Source: Aldehydirespirator sp965200005 (GTDB taxonomy: Bacteria; Actinomycetota; Acidimicrobiia; Acidimicrobiales; Aldehydirespiratoraceae). Taken from it: 64,000 nt of DNA. Below are positions 51,622-62,223 of this stretch, piece by piece; position 1 is the stretch's first letter, and every line of letters starts with the position of its first letter. The position numbers and the translations under genes were made by a program. The DNA lies in contig OZ241331.1 in NCBI GenBank assembly GCA_965200005.1, forward strand, positions 310,001 to 374,000. Direction: 5' to 3'. The notes below the pieces were generated by a model. That model saw only the letters and a list, made by a program, of their open reading frames with translations. It was not told the DNA's origin and did no database searches.

Positions 51622-52362
51622 TTAGGTGATGAGTTTGTAGAGGGTGTTGTGTTTGGATGCCATGGTCGACTCGATTGAGTCAGCTAGTGCAGGGTCATGG
51701 ATGACTAGGCCGAGTTCGATGTTTCGATGTTCGGCACTAAAGGAGAAGTTGGCACTGGTAATGAGAGTCATGGCGTGGTCGATCACGACGAACTTTGCGT
51801 GGCTGCGCACCTGAGTCCCGTCCGGTAAGTGCGTCGAGCAATACACATTGACGTGACCCAGGTTGGCCCTTACCGCTTCTTCATCTGCGACGCTTCCATC
51901 CGCGTAGACGGTGACAACGACACCCGGCCGCTCACCGGCTTCGGCGAGAACAGTCCACATCTTGGACGTTGTCTCGAAGTTGTAGGTGGCACAGGTCACG
52001 GACAGGCGAGCCTGCTGGATCAGCCGGTAGAACTCGCCGGTCAAGCGGCCCGACGTTGCTTCGTTGCCAGGCATTGTCCACACAGGAGTGAGTTCGAGAC
52101 GTGACGACTTCGCACCAGCGATCGATTGCATCACCGCAGCGGACACCGAAACATTGTAACGCCCAAGGGAAGCAGACGCCATTAGTCGCTTGGCTTCGAG
52201 CCGGCGTGCCGCGCTGATCTCTCGGAGTGCAGCCGAGGTGTGGTCGCCACTTTGCAGTCGCACCGCAAGCGCGGTTGCCTCCCTGGCAGTCAGGAATCGC
52301 GTTAGCGCCTCAAAGGCATCACCAGACATCAACATCGCCGAAGAAGCCAAGATCCGATTCAC
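51622..52362 (-). CDS. drmC: DISARM phospholipase D-like protein DrmC
   Basis: 246 aa with one PLD motif, SHAKFVVIDHAMTLITSANFS (HxK...D) near 190-210, so it would dimerise to build an active site. DrmC is the last gene of DISARM operons, and its contribution to phage resistance is often dispensable. The gene overlaps drmB by 44 nt if GTG 52362 is used; internal ATGs at 52335 and 52329 are more modest starts. Confidence 0.9.
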   Translation of the reverse strand: MNRILASSAMLMSGDAFEALTRFLTAREATALAVRLQSGDHTSAALREISAARRLEAKRLMASASLGRYNVSVSAAVMQSIAGAKSSRLELTPVWTMPGNEATSGRLTGEFYRLIQQARLSVTCATYNFETTSKMWTVLAEAGERPGVVVTVYADGSVADEEAVRANLGHVNVYCSTHLPDGTQVRSHAKFVVIDHAMTLITSANFSFSAEHRNIELGLVIHDPALADSIESTMASKHNTLYKLIT

Positions 52363-54379
52363 CGCTCGACGTCGGCAGGTTCAACACCATGCGGCGATCA
52401 AGGAACCGGTTAGCTCGCTCACACGAGGTCTCCGAGGCAAAGCTGCAGCAATGGCATGCAGCGCCATGAAGGAAGTCCTCGGGGTCACTCGGAACACGCA
52501 TTGCGCAGACCGGATCGGACGAACAACGCGCCGCGCGCCGAAGGGCACCATCGACAAGCTGTTGGAGCTCTTTTGGCTCAGAGAGAGCAACGAGCCCACC
52601 CAGCGTCCCTTCGCTATCGGACGCGGTCGTGCAGATCAGCAGGCCTGCAGCAGCGTCGCGCTCAGAAGTCTCACGCCAGCCGTAGATCCGCTCCGTGAGA
52701 CTGGCAGCGCCGTATCCACAGAACATGGCCATCTCACGAATCAGCAAGTGCGCGAGTGTGTGCAACAGCCAGTAGCGGGGGGCGGGTAGACGCTCGTCAG
52801 GGTCGACTTCCTCGGCAGTGTCGGAGAAGCGGCGACTGAAGTTGCGATGGTGTGCCTGGCGATGCTTGTTCCACAACTGTGACTGAAGCACCTCGTGTTC
52901 CCAATGCTCTACCGCATCGAGGTCAAGTTGCAGGAAGATCCCTTCACCTCGGTCTTCGGTAGCGGGCACCCACTTGGATCGGCCGTCGCGCGTCAACTTC
53001 ACCAAGCGGCTGCCGAGGTCGCCCGCTCGGTTCATGTCATCAAGGCGAGTGAACCCCAGCACGGCATTGACCTTCTTCATCTTGTTGACAGCCACAACGC
53101 GGGTGATCTCACGACGGAGTTGCGTTGACCACAGTCGTTCGGTGACCATCAGGTCACTTGTGTTCTCTTGCTGAGGAAACCGCGATGGCTTCTGCAAGTA
53201 ATCCCACTCTGGGACGAGCAGCTCAACAGGATCCCACTGCTCGCGACGCCTCTGGCGCTCCTCATCCGACTCGGCCGGTGCAAGCACCTGTGACACAGCG
53301 CTAATCAAATCGGCGTCACGCAGGGCAGCGACATCAATGCCCTTCGCCTTTGCAAGTATTCGAATTACCGCTGGGTTGTCCTCGACCTCCGCGAGCTCCT
53401 CGGCTTCGAATCCAGTGCGGAGAGCCTCAATGAGCAGTGCCTTCTCATCAGCGCTGGTACGTGGCATGACAATGATCGACTGCGTGGAAGAGAACCACAC
53501 ATTGGACGCTCCCATCATGATCAAAGCCGGCTGCGCATCACATGAAGCGTCAAAAGCGTTCAGATGCGGATGCCGACCTCGACAAGCTTGAGGCAACTTT
53601 GACCGACCTGCTCGACCTTGAGCCTCAGCCATGCCGCGCCTCGCACCGCAGGCGGAACACGTAATGATCGAACCGACACCCTTTCCGACATTGGCATCCT
53701 TCATCTTGATGTCGGGCTGGGCAGCCTTAGAGCAACGCTTGCCGCGGTGAACCCAGAGGGTGTACGGAAACTCGTCAAGGTGTCCGTTCGCGCATGTCAG
53801 CAGATGCTGGGCCGGAACTGCCGGGCTAAAGCGCTGCGTCTTTCGGCTACGTCCCCGTTTGTGGCCGGGGCAGTTCTCGTGAGTGAAGCGCGCAAGATCA
53901 GGGCGGTAAGGATGCTCGTTCTTGTACCTGAACCTCGAGAGTGGCCCGAGGTAGTTGCACCCGGTACAGCGGAGCCACTGCGGAAAGACTCGTGCCGGGA
54001 CACCTAGGTCTGTTCCCTCGGCCCCACCCCAACCGAGTTTTGGCTGCCATGGGTAGGGCCGCAGTTGAGCGACCTGCGGCCCTAAGTGAAGGCGCACGAC
54101 ATCAAGCAGGCGAGGCTCATCAATCGTCGGGATCGTGGCGCGACGCTTCCAGATTCGGTTCCAATCGTCAAGACCTGCCGGCATAACCGAGAAGTTCGGA
54201 AGATCCAGAATTGCGCCAGACCCGTACGTATAGAGCAAAGTAGACGGCCGTGCGGATCCAACCTTGGCCCGGCTCTTGACGGTGGTGTCTTCCGCATCTC
54301 CGAGAGGATCGAGTCGTTGGCTCGGATCGTGCAACATCGCCGCATCTCGCTCCGTGGCAGTTGCCTCGACCGCTGACAT
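52319..54379 (-). CDS. drmB: DISARM DUF1998 protein DrmB
   Basis: 686 aa from ATG 54379, whose A is the last base of the drmA stop (TGATG); a GTG 30 nt upstream is an alternative. The C-terminal DUF1998 domain reads LLHTLAHLLIREMAMFCGYG near 560, then a Cys cluster CSSDPVCA and GAACHCCSFASETSCERANRFLDRR near 655. Further Cys pairs near 115 and 225 suggest additional zinc or Fe-S sites. DrmB pairs with DrmA; in the known DISARM complex the two bind DNA and are held inactive by an autoinhibitory element until phage DNA is sensed. Confidence 0.92.
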   Translation of the reverse strand: MSAVEATATERDAAMLHDPSQRLDPLGDAEDTTVKSRAKVGSARPSTLLYTYGSGAILDLPNFSVMPAGLDDWNRIWKRRATIPTIDEPRLLDVVRLHLGPQVAQLRPYPWQPKLGWGGAEGTDLGVPARVFPQWLRCTGCNYLGPLSRFRYKNEHPYRPDLARFTHENCPGHKRGRSRKTQRFSPAVPAQHLLTCANGHLDEFPYTLWVHRGKRCSKAAQPDIKMKDANVGKGVGSIITCSACGARRGMAEAQGRAGRSKLPQACRGRHPHLNAFDASCDAQPALIMMGASNVWFSSTQSIIVMPRTSADEKALLIEALRTGFEAEELAEVEDNPAVIRILAKAKGIDVAALRDADLISAVSQVLAPAESDEERQRRREQWDPVELLVPEWDYLQKPSRFPQQENTSDLMVTERLWSTQLRREITRVVAVNKMKKVNAVLGFTRLDDMNRAGDLGSRLVKLTRDGRSKWVPATEDRGEGIFLQLDLDAVEHWEHEVLQSQLWNKHRQAHHRNFSRRFSDTAEEVDPDERLPAPRYWLLHTLAHLLIREMAMFCGYGAASLTERIYGWRETSERDAAAGLLICTTASDSEGTLGGLVALSEPKELQQLVDGALRRAARCSSDPVCAMRVPSDPEDFLHGAACHCCSFASETSCERANRFLDRRMVLNLPTSSGESDLGFFGDVDVW

Positions 54380-57300
54380 CAAGATTCGTCCTTGGATGGG
54401 AGGCTCCACTCGGGAGCGTCTTCGGGGTCTAGCGTGACCAGCCGGCCCGGAAGCGGGCTGACGAGAACGTTGATCTCTGGTTGCACTTCACGCATCGAGT
54501 TGGCAATCACGAACGGTGCTTGTTGAGAGTCACCTGCGGCGGCCTTGGCACTCTCGGGGCTGGTAATCAGCGGCAGAAACTCATTGCCCTTGCCAGTGCG
54601 TTCATAGACAAGCTCTTGGTGGCGTTGCTGTGCGTACCTGTCACGCTGGTCCCAGCGGTCAATGCGATTGGCCAAAAGGTGCGCAGCCCGCTGGCTTGCA
54701 TGTGATTCACTTTGCGTAGCTGCGTCTATACGGGCCTTCACCCGCTCAACTAATGCTTCAACATCCGACCTAAGATCCCTGATTCGCCAAGCATGGCGCT
54801 CAGGCGACAGACCCCCGGGATGGCTGGCCTGTGCTACGCGCGCCGCACTTACGAGCACGCTGTCGATGCCTCTATCAAGTGATGTCGCCGAGTAGGGAGT
54901 GACGGATAGTGACTCAACCTGTGAGTAGAAGGTCTCGTGGTAGTGCCGGAACTGCTCGAAGTGAGCTAGATCACGAGGACGTGCCCAGTTGCCGAGTGCA
55001 ACAACGAGTCCCGGTCGGTTCGTGGCATCTCGACCGATCCGCGAGGAGGCCTGAATGTACTCAGCCGTGTTCTTGGGCTGACCCACAACCAGCATCAACC
55101 CGAGACGCTGCACGTCTACGCCCACCTGCAACATAGAAGTCGCAAGCATCACGTCATAGGGCGGATCTGTTCGCCTTGCCAGCGTCTTGCGAGAGTTGAA
55201 GTCATCGATCCTGCGGCGGTTCGCCGCGGTGGTGTCCCACTTGGGATCAAACTCAGTTCCGAGTTGAGACAGCGCCTTGCTGACCTCCGAGGACGCGACA
55301 CGCGATGTCAACTCGCCGAGATTGAGCCGTCCAAAGTTGGTGCCAAGGCGAGAAGGGAACCCCGAACTCTGACGGGGACGCTTCACCCGAGTTTGCACGT
55401 CATCGGCCACGTACCGTGCCATGCCAGCCAGTTCCCGAATGGTGTTGAAGTAGCCAACGAGCGTCATATAGGGGTCGGCAGCTACATCGGCGCGGTCAAA
55501 CAACAGTTGTCCGGCCAACAGCAGAACTTCGGCGATGCGGATCTCTGAACTGGCTAGGCGCACACCTTGGGCACTAACCCCGATGTAGCGGCGTCCGGGA
55601 TTGTCCCGGTCGATGGGAAGCTCCTGCGAGAAGTAGGTGTCAGCCACATCAAGCACCTGCGACGGGAAGATGTCGACCCCTCGACCATAAAGGCCTCGCA
55701 CCTGCTCGTAAGCGTTCCGGACTGTGGCTGTCGATGCCACGAGCAGCGGTCTCACGGGCTGACCATCGGGTTTCTGCCACGACGAGAGTACCTCAACTGC
55801 TACTTCGAATAGCCCTACCGACGTTCCAAGCGCGCCCGTGATTAGGTGCAGCTCGTCTTGGATGATGAGATCCGGCGGCCGCAGCCGTTGTACCGGTCGC
55901 ACCGCGGCACTTGGATAGCCGCCTGAGGCCCTGTGATCAGTTTTGATTGCGCAGGGCTCGTAGTCGGGATGCACATAGCCGTGTCGCCCGCAGTAATTTC
56001 GCACGTAGCCGAACAGTGATGCGGCTTGACCTTCCCGAGCCAGCCGAGCGAACTTGTCAACTGTGGCGATCACAAATGTGGGCGCGAGTCGGTAGATCTC
56101 CTCGTCGACCGTTAGCACCGGCAAGCCCTCAGGGACGCCTCCGCCTTTGGAGAACGGGCACCGCGCTAGTTCGTCGCCGCAGTACACCAGCAGCCGCCTC
56201 AGCGTGGGCTCAGCCGTGATGTTTGCAGCCTTGATCTCGGTCCCACACCACGGACAGCGTTGAAGTTGCAGAGCAGTTGGCCGGTAAGCGCCGTGCTGTT
56301 TGGCACTTGCGACCTGCTCTCTGGCCTCTTCAAAGCGCTTCGGGCTCACGGCCGTACCTACCCAGAGCCCGATGCGGAACGGTTCGGTGCCCCAAGTGGG
56401 TTCATCCCGGCGTCGCCGCAGTTCGGCAGCGCAAACCAGGGCAGCGGCGCGTTGAAATTGCTGCGCTGTGAGCAGTCGCAGCGTGTAGCGCATCAACACG
56501 CCAACTCCACTGCGGCCATCAAGAGGGCCGTCAGCCGACTCAACGACTCCTTGGTGCCTTCGGATCGCAAACGTGAATGCAGCTAGACCCAGGTAGGCCT
56601 CTGTCTTGCCACCGCCCGTTGGGAAGAACAAGAGTTCGACGCGCGAGCTGTGTGTGACGCTGCGTCGCGGTGTCGTCGACTCAGTCAAGGCACGCAACTG
56701 CATGAGAATGAATGCAAGCTGGAAGGGTCGCCATGAGGCGACCGCTTGACCCTTGGCATGCACCAACTGGCGGGCGTCGTCAGCACTGAGCGATGAGTCA
56801 GCGGAGCGTTCGGTCACAATCTCTGAGGCGTATTGCTGATCCCGCATCACGCTATTCATGAAGCGAAAGCATCGAAGTGCCTCCGCGTTTGTCGTCAGGA
56901 ACTCAAGCCCATCAAGCAGCCGCTGGTGAGCGATCCTTGCCTCCGAAATGGCTCCCTCGGCGGTTCCGGCCAGGTGCTCCGGGAGTTTCGGCGCCGCCTC
57001 GTCTTGTTCGTCAAGCCACTTGCCATATCCGGAAATCAATGGCTCAAGACCGCTACGAAGCTCATCTGGTGTCGCAGTTGAGAGAGCATCCATCGATAGC
57101 AATGCACCGGTTATCGATCGTGCCCGCGTTTGTGGTATCTCCGCCACAGGGAGCCAGGTCGTGGAGACCTCGGTGGCGCGACGAGCGCCTTCCCTGACAA
57201 CCCAATCAACTGAGCAGGTACGGCCGATCGCGTACTCCAGACGGTTCCGGTATTGCAGCTGTAGTCGGCTGAGTTCGTCGTCCTCTTCTCGCCTGTCTTG

Positions 57301-58099
57301 CTTGAGTGCGTCGCGCACCGGCAAGAACACTTCGTCCCCACCGGCATCGACTCGCAGTTTGGTTTGGAACATCCACATGCTGACCGGGATCGGCCGGGGA
57401 GTCACACGGTCATTGCACAGAGCGATCTCGATTAGTATTCGCCCAAACTGCGTATCGTCATATCGATCGACTCGGAGGCAGACATCGCCTTGCAACGAGA
57501 TGGTCTTGGTGTTCCCAGGTCTTAGTTCAGCTAGACGTATCGAGCACTTCTCCTCAACCGGCGTGCGTCGGTAATGACGGATCGGTATTTCCGATTTGGT
57601 GAATCTGCCCGTTGCGAACGACTGGTATGTCCCCCATGACGCCGTGACCGTGAAGCCCTCGAGATCACTCGGCACCTGAAAGCGCAGACCCATCGATGCG
57701 GGAATGAGCAACCCGTGTTGGGGTGCCCGGTCTTCGGCATCGTCGTCCTGGGCGTCCGCTCCGGGCTCATCAGCTGCTGAAGCAGTGAGACCCGAGGCGT
57801 GCTGAACTTCATCACCAGACTCGTCAACCTCAATCAGGTCGCCCCCGTTCTGAGTCGTCCTCGACCTCCACATCGAAATCTGACGGCTTCGAGCTCAGTT
57901 TGACCGGAGCAATGTGCCCGACGAGATAGAGGGACTTCGGGCTCAATGGCAGTTCCTCCTCGGGCCCGTCAATTGGCCCCAGGAGTTCACGCTCAAGAAT
58001 GTCAACAAGATTCTCACGAACCGCATACGACGAGCCGTCTAGTTCGTGGCTCAGTTTGTAGGTGTTACGTGGTCCCGATGTCTGTGCTGTTCTGCTCAT
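54379..58099 (-). CDS. drmA: DISARM helicase DrmA (one-base frameshift near the N-terminus)
   Basis: 1239 aa after correction. ATG 58099 opens an 89-residue N-terminal part (VRENLVDILERELLGPIDGPEEELPLSPKSLYLVGHIAP, typical of DrmA) that goes out of frame in a run of five G at 57842-57846. With four G it joins ...EDDSERGDLIEVDESGDEV... and the long frame to 54379. Superfamily 2 motifs: Walker A PTGGGKTEAY, DEAD-box variant IIQDELHLITG, and a C-terminal helicase domain with STATVRN and SSRIGRDATNRPG. Central Cys pair CPWCGTEI...CPFSKGG may bind zinc. The start overlaps the drmMI stop (ATGA), and the stop overlaps drmB. Confidence 0.9.
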
Positions 58100-61000
58100 G
58101 AGAACAACCCGCTTGTGCCATGCGACCGAGACTTTGGGGGTCGCTTGTTGGAAGTCGGCTTGACTGCGACCGCTTTCTCAAGTGCTGCGCGCCGGTGATT
58201 CTCTTCAAGAAGCCGATCAAGTATCTCAATCCGCGCCTCAGCACTGACAGTCCAGCGCCGCATGCTCCTGTAGGTGCGAAACCCATGATCAAGCGGCACA
58301 TCCGACCAGCCATAAGCATCCATGACCCGCCATATCCAACTCAACATGAATGTCTCGCATGCGACCAACATCAGAGTCAGAGCCGACTTCAGGATCATTA
58401 ACGAGGTTGTAGAGCTTCGTCAACCCCAGATCACGCCGCAACATAATCTCACGCCGCTCTGTATCAAGAGTCTGCCCTATCCACTCCAGCCACTCCGTAG
58501 CTCCCGGTCGCGGAAAAGTCTCAAAGACACTCGAGGGCGTGTAGCGAATACCAGCACCGAGTGTTGAAGCATATTGGACGACCCACACATGATGCGTTGA
58601 CGATGACAGGATCGCCAGATCTGAATGGAGGCTGGTAGCAAACACAACAACTGAGTGGCTGAACACGTGCTCAGTCGAAATCTGTGTCGGCATCAATGTA
58701 TTGCTCGTTAACGCAATAGCGAGCGAAACGTCAAGTTCGGAAGTTGCCCGTCGTCGGGCTATACCATCTCGTTCGTAACGCCACCAACGCTGCCGGACCT
58801 TTGGTTTATTCACAAGCAACTCTCGATGAAGACGAACTCGTTCTTCAATCCAATGGATCGGCTCAATATAAGTACGGGCCTCAGCAAGTTCCATACCGAA
58901 GAAGTCAATTGCGAACTCCTTAGCGGCATGATCAGAACTCCTGTTGATGTCTTTCCCATTTAAGAACGGGAATAGCACTCTTCTGTTTCTCGGGTCTGAC
59001 TCGATCATCTGTGATGCGACGTGACGTGGAACCCGAAAGCCTGTTCCGTTCATGTATACACCAATGAAAGCCCGGCGTGCGTTCTCAGCTAATGCGAACG
59101 GTAGTCCCATTTCTCCTGATTGCGGCTCGAGCAATGAGGAGATGCATGAGGTCATCACTCCATCGCAATCTCTTACTGCTTTGCCGGAGATGGTGGCTCC
59201 TGTGCCCCACACCGCCGAGAACTGTAGATTCGCTGATGCTGCAGGCCAGGAGCGGCTTTGGTTTGCCCGGACAATTTGGAACCCACGATTGAGCATCTGA
59301 TCAAGCCCGACTTGTCGCGTAGCTCCCTGCGCGACCGTGTTTGTCGCGATTAGGCCCAGCACTCCATTCCTTCCCAGGAGCGAGGCTGCTCGAAGAAAAA
59401 AGAAGGCAACCAGATCAGCACTTCCCCGGACACCGTTGGCGATCACGCTCATTAACCACTCGCGCACCTCTTTGCCCGTGGCCGGTGAGACCTTCTTGCC
59501 GCCTAAGAATGGCGGGTTCCCTACTACTGCATCAAAGCCGCCTCGGTCGACAATGACATCTGGTGCCTCAAGCACCCAATGCAGCGGTACCCATCGCTTG
59601 TAGTAAGTCTCAACAGTAGGTGTGAGACCTTGTTTGATGAAGTTATCTAGCTTAGTACGACCTGTGGTATCGTTGTAAGGTGTTCTGTGTTCTGTGATCT
59701 GTGTTCTGTATTCTGTGTTCTGTGATCTCATGCCATCCTTAATCAACTGCCGGAGTGTCATGTAACGCTCGTCAAGCTTCTTCGTTGGCTTCCCTCCGAG
59801 CGGGAGACCGGCAGCAATGACACCGTCGGCAATCGTGCGAAGGGTTGCTGTGACTTCGTGCAACTCCTTGAGTTGGCGGTTCTTTGCGGAACTGTTTCGT
59901 GCTGGATCACTCTCACTGATCTCGGTAGCCAACCGGCTCCGAAGTCTTGATGCCTTACGGATAATCGGCCCGATCTTGACATCAAAGAGCGGGAACGGCC
60001 GACCGGGTGGTGCTCGATCCGGATAGATGTGCAGCTTTCGCAACTGGTCGAGGCTCGTGAGTCCCAGAAGTGAGTTACCTACAAACACCTTGTCGTCTAC
60101 AAACGAGAACGGTAGGTCTCGATCAAGCGACACAAGCCACAGCGACAACTTGCACATCTCTACAGCCATCGCATTGATGTCGGCTCCATAGAGACAGCTA
60201 GCGACGACTTCCCGGATCGCACGAAGCTCTAATCCTCGAGTCTGAGTGTTGGCTGAGCCTTCCCGGATCCACGCCTCGACGACACGTTGCCCGAGATAAC
60301 GAGCAGCGGCAACAAGGAAGGCACCGGAGCCGCACGCAATGTCTGCGACTCTCAAATCCAAGATTTCGTCCGACGACTTCAACTCCCACGTGGAGTTATC
60401 GGCCGTCTGATATGGGCCCGGCGCGTAACACAGCGGCTCAAGGGCGTGCAGCACTACCTCTTCCGCTAGCGACTTTGGGGTGTAGTGGCTCCTGCATTGC
60501 GTCGGGACGGAGTCTCGCTTACAAGCAGGTCGCCCTCTACGACTATGAGAGGACGGTCCCGCAGGTCGTTGCGAATCAGTCCGAGCCATGGACGCAGCCG
60601 CTCCCTCAGGTCCTCGTCGTCGCCAACAACTTGAGCCATAGCGCTCACAGCAGCCAGATCGCGTGTGCCGTGCGCTTTGGCTAGAGCCGCGACAGTTAGA
60701 GGTTTCGCCGCCGGTTGATTTACCTTGACCCAGGCGATTATTGCTTTGGCGACCTGCTTGAGGTTGTCTCGGTCAGCGTCGAGTGTCTCCAGGGCCGATA
60801 GCGGCATCTCTGGCTCCGCGCCCTCCTTGCCGATCAGTCCGACAAAGGGCTCCTCAACACGCTTGCAGGTGTACCCAAGGAGACCCTCGTAGATGTAACC
60901 GACCTGCTCCACATCAACATCGCGAAACGAGATACGGCGGGCCTCGCCCTTTACCGTGGCGATCTGCAGCGAACGCAGTATGTGCAGCATTACACGGTCA

Positions 61001-62223
61001 GAGACCGTGACCGCAAGAGCCCCCCGTTCGCTGACATCAGTAAGGAACGACGCGCGAGACGGATCGAACAGTGAGCCGCCATAGGCGGGCATACGCAAAC
61101 CCTCAAACGTTGAACCACCGAAGAGGGCGGTGCTGGTAGCGAGCAGCCGGTGCCAGGTCATCGAAGTTGCATCCAGAGCCTGCTCCGACTCTGCCTGCTC
61201 ACGCTCTTCGAGGCGATTCAACTCGCCCGAGATGCCGTATCCCTGCTCAAAAAGGTCACCCGACGGCAACAGATCGCGTTCTTCGGCAAATAGCAGGAAC
61301 ACGGTGCGCATCATCACGGTTACAGCCGCTTCGTAAATTTCATGGCCGTCTGCTGGCAACGGATCCGGCTGTCCCCTTCGCCTGGCTTCCGCGGCTGATT
61401 CCGAGAACGATTGGATCAGAAGTTCCACTGCACGGCGAAGCTGAACGCCAAGCGCTTCGGTAATCTCTTCGGCCGCTGCCACCGACTCGGCAAACAACAC
61501 GGGAAGGCGTTCACTTGGATCGCCACCGATCAAGTACAGGCGACCAAGCAGCGTGAAGAATGCGTCCCGAACTTGGGGCTCTTCGGTCCAGGTGAGCGCG
61601 TCAACCACTCCCGAAGCCGTCATCCGGTCCTCGCCCGCACACACCAGACCCCACCAGCGTCCGTCGGTCACCACACCAATGTCGACATCGTTCTTGCGAA
61701 GCAGGTGATCGAGGCGGTCAACCGGTGTAGCAGCCCAGAGGTCTCTCGGTGTCTGTCGCAAGGACTCCGTAGCGTCGACGACATGCACGAGCGCGGCAGG
61801 GCCGTCGGCCCCAACCAACGCTGCCTGAGCGCTAATTCGGACGGCCCGGTTCGGCGACTGGGCATCGACAACCCCGGCCACTGGGCCCCATCGCAACGAG
61901 TCGGCCCACCCGATGACATCTCGGAGCACCGTCTCGACCCACTTGTCACGCTGGGTGCGAAAGGCACCTTGGGCTGTCTCGCTCTCGGGTTTGCGATCCA
62001 GTTTCTCCCAGGCAGCCTCAAAGTCCCGGCGAGCGTCGTTCAGCGTTTCAATGCGTTCCCGGTAGTCGGAACGGAAGTTCGGCATCCCGTTTGGCCAGAC
62101 CCGTTTCAACGGAGCGATCGCCAGGAACGGCCCTTCGATATCGACTAGTTCGAGCCACCGACGGTGCATCTCAGCCGAGTTCGCGGTCGTGGGACGTCGG
62201 CGTGTGCTAGTTCGACGTGGCAT
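58096..62223 (-). CDS. drmMI: DISARM class 1 adenine methyltransferase DrmMI (two compensating frameshifts)
   Basis: 1375 aa after correction, a type IIG-like N6-adenine methylase marking host DNA as self. Three pieces are visible: an N-terminal helical part (62223 to about 60487), the methylase core with DIACGSGAFL and VVGNPPFLG (catalytic NPPF) and ADINAMAVEMCKLSLW, and a C-terminal part from VMDAYGWSDVPLDHGF to 58096. One C is missing at the CC at 60487-60488 (RRNAGAHYTPKSLAEEV expected) and one G is extra in the run at 58326-58328 (VELDMAVMDAYGW expected). The total is a multiple of three, so the indels compensate. ATG 62223 overlaps the drmD stop (TGATG); GTG 62235 is an alternative. Confidence 0.9.
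59681..59728. repeat. Short tandem repeat inside drmMI
   Basis: About seven copies of a 7-8-bp unit (TTCTGTG/ATCTGTG) in a row within the methylase core. On the coding strand it gives an Arg/Thr/Glu/Gln-rich stretch (SQNTEYRTQITEHRTPY) in what should be a surface loop. Such simple repeats are prone to slippage. Confidence 0.8.

Noticed and set aside
57830..58099. Independent 89-aa gene upstream of drmA
   Set aside because: Its sequence is the expected DrmA N-terminus and joins the main frame if the G run at 57842-57846 has four rather than five bases.
58096..58398. Separate small DISARM gene between drmMI and drmA
   Set aside because: The frame is the natural C-terminus of the methylase (VMDAYGWSDVPLDHGF) displaced by one extra G at 58326-58328, not an independent gene.
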